IMG/VR virus record: IMGVR_UViG_3300025141_000686
Location: 1 to 25,135 of that record
Length of the DNA: 25,135 nt
Strand: one strand, 5' to 3'
Source: a virus
Numbering within the stretch: position 1 is the first letter of the stretch; each line of letters opens with the position of its first letter. Positions 23,189 to 25,135 of this stretch are shown piece by piece. A program made the translations under genes and the position numbers. Below the pieces are notes generated by a model. It did no database searches. It had not been told where the DNA came from and saw nothing but the letters and a program-made list of their open reading frames with translations.

Positions 23189-23687
23189 TAAAGACTGGAA
23201 TCCTATGAAAACTTTCAATAAGACTAAAAAAAGAGTTGAAGCTTTAGGTATACCGAAATTTAGTTTGACTAAAGAGTATGAGAATACTGTAGAGAATTTA
23301 TTTGGAAAGTACGACCAGATAACTGAAATGGAGAATAAACAACTAGAAGAATTTCTATTATTTTTCGGTGGGTATAAAGCTACTTTAGAGCATATGGTAG
23401 CTGATAAAAAAGCTACTGTAGGTCTTTTGGAAGCTTCTTATAATGATAAATATAGTACTACTTTATCTAATATAACTAGAGAATATGATAAGAATAATAA
23501 AAAGAAACCTACAAAAGATGAGTTAAGAGGGGAGATATTAGAGAATGAGGATGTACTAGAATTACGTCAAGGCTTTTTAGAGCATCAAGCTGAATTAATT
23601 CAACAGGAAGGATTATTAGCTATGTATACTGCTTTTTATAATAATGTAAGTAGAGTTGTGTCTATCCGAACTCATGGGCAGAGCTAA
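23181..23687 (+). CDS. Putative UvsY-like recombination mediator
   Basis: A 168-residue, highly charged, helical protein. The layout of a helix rich in Lys with ATLEHMV, a basic linker 'NNKKKPTKDELRGEIL', then DVLELRQGFLEHQ and a C-terminal helix ending in a basic stretch, resembles T4 UvsY, which loads UvsX onto SSB-covered ssDNA. The sequence identity to UvsY is not obvious by eye and the call leans on neighbours: RecA-like recombinase, Cas4-like nuclease and RuvC-like resolvase. It overlaps the TrpF-like gene by 8 nt and the resolvase by 1 nt (TAATG). If not UvsY-like, it is an unassigned recombination-operon protein. Confidence 0.4.
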   Translation: MDNKDWNPMKTFNKTKKRVEALGIPKFSLTKEYENTVENLFGKYDQITEMENKQLEEFLLFFGGYKATLEHMVADKKATVGLLEASYNDKYSTTLSNITREYDKNNKKKPTKDELRGEILENEDVLELRQGFLEHQAELIQQEGLLAMYTAFYNNVSRVVSIRTHGQS

Positions 23688-24133
23688 TGTATTTAGGTTT
23701 AGATTGTTCGACTTTAGCTGTTCATGGAGTTCTTTTAGATAAGAATGAGAATATATTAAAGTTTTATAAGTGGGGAAGCAAAAAGAAAACTTTTGAAGAA
23801 AGATTTCCTGAAATTCTGTTAGATTTTTTTGAAGATTTAAGTAAAATAAAGATATTAAACGCTTCAGTTGAAGCAGCTGTATATGTACAAAATCATAGAA
23901 TTGCTATTAAACTTTCTTATGTAGTAGGAGCAGTATGGCTTTCTTTATTAAAAGCTGGTATAAATACAGAGATAATTGAAAATAAAGAGTGGAAAAAAGG
24001 TGTTCTTGATAAAGGGAATGCATCTAAGATAGAGATAAAAAATTTTGCTATAGAGAAGTGGGGAGATGTCTTCCCAGAGCAAGATTATGCTGATGCAGCA
24101 TGTATTGCATTATTAACTAAAAGAAGGAGCTAA
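23687..24133 (+). CDS. ruvC-like: RuvC-like Holliday junction resolvase
   Basis: This 148-residue protein has the RNase H-like fold of RuvC. The catalytic acids expected in the family are all present: Asp6 (LGLDCST), Glu62 (VEAAV), Asp133 and Asp136 (EQDYADAACIAL). Spacing resembles bacterial RuvC (Asp7, Glu66, Asp138, Asp141). VYVQNHRIAIKLSYVVGAVW and KKGVLDKGNASK match the helix and basic loop that grip the junction. It would resolve recombination and replication intermediates so that DNA can be packaged; the terminase gene lies shortly downstream. It is shorter than the 173-residue E. coli RuvC, mainly at the C-terminus. Confidence 0.85.
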   Translation: MYLGLDCSTLAVHGVLLDKNENILKFYKWGSKKKTFEERFPEILLDFFEDLSKIKILNASVEAAVYVQNHRIAIKLSYVVGAVWLSLLKAGINTEIIENKEWKKGVLDKGNASKIEIKNFAIEKWGDVFPEQDYADAACIALLTKRRS

Positions 24134-24136
24134 GAT

Positions 24137-24640
24137 ATGGCTAGAGCTGGTGGATTACAAAAAGTAAATAAAGGGATTAGAGTATTTACTAATTCTAAAA
24201 AAGCAAAAGAAAAGAAGGTATACAAGGATAAATTTCCTAAAGAACTACCTACTTTTGACGATGTTAAAGATAAATATGGTGTAGTGGTCTGGTGTAAATT
24301 CACAGACTGCAAAAATAATAAGGAGATAAAAGGCTTGCAAAGAAAATCTGGAACTCTATTAAAGAATAGAACATATAAGCCTTTGAGTGAAGGTGAAGGT
24401 ACATGGACAGGAATTTGTACCAGAAATGAGATTGGAATAACTTATAATGAAGTTATGACTTCCTCTAAGAGCAAATTTAAAATACCTTCTTGTTTTGTAT
24501 CTGCTACAAATAAGACTGGTCACATAGATTTTACTAGATTCTTACAATCAGATGGTTCACCAATAGGTGGTAATATTGATTCACAACATCCTTCAGATGA
24601 GGGATATGGTGGATTAGACCCTAATAATATGTATGGATAA
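24137..24640 (+). CDS. Hypothetical four-cysteine protein
   Basis: The 167-residue protein is not recognised. The N-terminus is strongly basic (~1-32), suggesting nucleic-acid binding. Four cysteines (Cys53 and Cys58 in WCKFTDC, Cys94 in GICTRN, Cys119 in PSCFVS) could bind one zinc. The C-terminus is acidic and glycine-rich (SDEGYGGLDPNNMYG), probably flexible. AAGGAG lies 8 nt before the ATG, a better site than most genes here, and the gap to the resolvase is 3 nt. It lies between the recombination and packaging modules; no function is proposed. Confidence 0.6.
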   Translation: MARAGGLQKVNKGIRVFTNSKKAKEKKVYKDKFPKELPTFDDVKDKYGVVVWCKFTDCKNNKEIKGLQRKSGTLLKNRTYKPLSEGEGTWTGICTRNEIGITYNEVMTSSKSKFKIPSCFVSATNKTGHIDFTRFLQSDGSPIGGNIDSQHPSDEGYGGLDPNNMYG

Positions 24641-24645
24641 ATATA

Positions 24646-25135
24646 ATGCCTAAACATATACCAGAAGCAACTAAATTAGAAGCTATGACTTTATTTCTAG
24701 AAGGGGATAAAACAGCTAAAGAAATTGCTGAAGTGATTTCTAAAGATGGAGTAATTGTCACACCTCCTACTATATATTCATGGGCTAAAAAGAATCGGTG
24801 GGGAGAACAAAAAGATGTTGCTAGATATGATAAACAGAAAGAATTAGTAGAAACTGAAGGACAAAGATACTCCAGATTACAAAAAGAGCAGTTGGCGAGT
24901 TATACGACTGTTACTGAGAAAGGGTATAAAGAATTAGAAGGACTTCATTTTGATAGGGCCTTAGATGCAGCTAAAGCAATAGATATGGGTATTAAAGGAC
25001 AACGAGAAGTTATATCTGGATTGATTAATCTTCAATTTGTTCAGGATGTGTTAGGTATTTTGGTCGAAGAAATAGGTGACCAAGATGTTTTAAGCAAAAT
25101 TGCAGTTAAACTAAAGACATTAGTTCAAAATCAAA
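24646..25135 (+). CDS. terS: Putative terminase small subunit (3' partial)
   Basis: From ATG 24646 the frame stays open to the window end (163 residues visible). The N-terminal ~55 residues form an HTH of the type seen in small terminases: LEAMTLFLEGDKTAKEIAEV, then TPPTIYSWAKKNRW with 'GE.kD' following. Then comes a helical, charged middle (KQKELVETEG, YKELEG, DRALDAAKAIDMGIKGQRE) typical of the oligomerisation region. The protein would recognise phage DNA for packaging; the large subunit should follow outside the window. The ribosome site is weak. A different HTH regulator cannot be fully excluded since the C-terminus is missing. Confidence 0.7.
   Translation, partial: MPKHIPEATKLEAMTLFLEGDKTAKEIAEVISKDGVIVTPPTIYSWAKKNRWGEQKDVARYDKQKELVETEGQRYSRLQKEQLASYTTVTEKGYKELEGLHFDRALDAAKAIDMGIKGQREVISGLINLQFVQDVLGILVEEIGDQDVLSKIAVKLKTLVQNQ

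Overview
The window is a stretch of a tailed-phage genome (Caudoviricetes), most likely a siphovirus. A tail tube protein, a frameshifted pair of tail chaperones and a tape-measure protein are present, but I see no sheath protein. All genes lie on the + strand, packed with 1-20 nt overlaps (TAATG, ATGA) or very short gaps. The DNA is AT-rich (roughly one third G+C by eye). No integrase, CI-type repressor, tRNA gene or rho-independent terminator with a U-tract is visible. The Phe in DNA polymerase motif B (position equivalent to E. coli 762) and the lack of lysogeny genes fit a virulent lifestyle. The host cannot be named from the sequence.

Layout. 1-1583: the 3' part of a tail fibre ending in an S74 intramolecular chaperone/peptidase domain, then a small orphan. 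1630-12108: head-tail joining and tail module (coiled-coil protein, connector, putative tail terminator, tail tube, two chaperones joined by a -1 slippery site, tape measure, distal tail protein, very large hub-like protein). 12111-13353: control section with an HTH/zinc protein, a small membrane protein and a sigma-70-like factor carrying a zinc ribbon. 13350-19102: replication module (two unknown proteins, DnaB-type helicase, a small unknown, CHC2/Toprim primase, putative ssDNA-binding protein, family A DNA polymerase). 19108-20063: a perfect 16-bp hairpin over the start of a Mom-like DNA-modification acyltransferase, followed by a PD-(D/E)XK-like nuclease. 20108-24133: recombination and nucleotide module (MazG-like, RecA-like recombinase, Vsr/DUF559-like nuclease, Cas4-like nuclease, TrpF-like TIM barrel, UvsY-like protein, RuvC-like resolvase). 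24137-25135: an orphan and the 5' part of a small terminase-like gene, which begins the packaging module.

How it fits together. The helicase, primase, SSB-like protein and PolA form a replisome. The RecA/UvsY-like/Cas4/RuvC set would drive recombination-dependent replication and resolve branches before packaging. The phage shows two independent signs of pressure from host restriction. One is the Mom-like gene, whose TTG start and Shine-Dalgarno run are buried in a hairpin, as in phage Mu mom. The other is complete absence of GATC in the 25,135 bases as I read them, where several tens would be expected. Codon choice supports the second sign: Arg-Ser pairs use AGG-TCN rather than AGA-TCN, and Asp before C is GAC rather than GAT.

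No gene-free stretch exceeds 300 bases; the longest gaps (3451-3514, 1584-1629, 20064-20107, 12498-12539, 19103-19144) are described as regulatory features.
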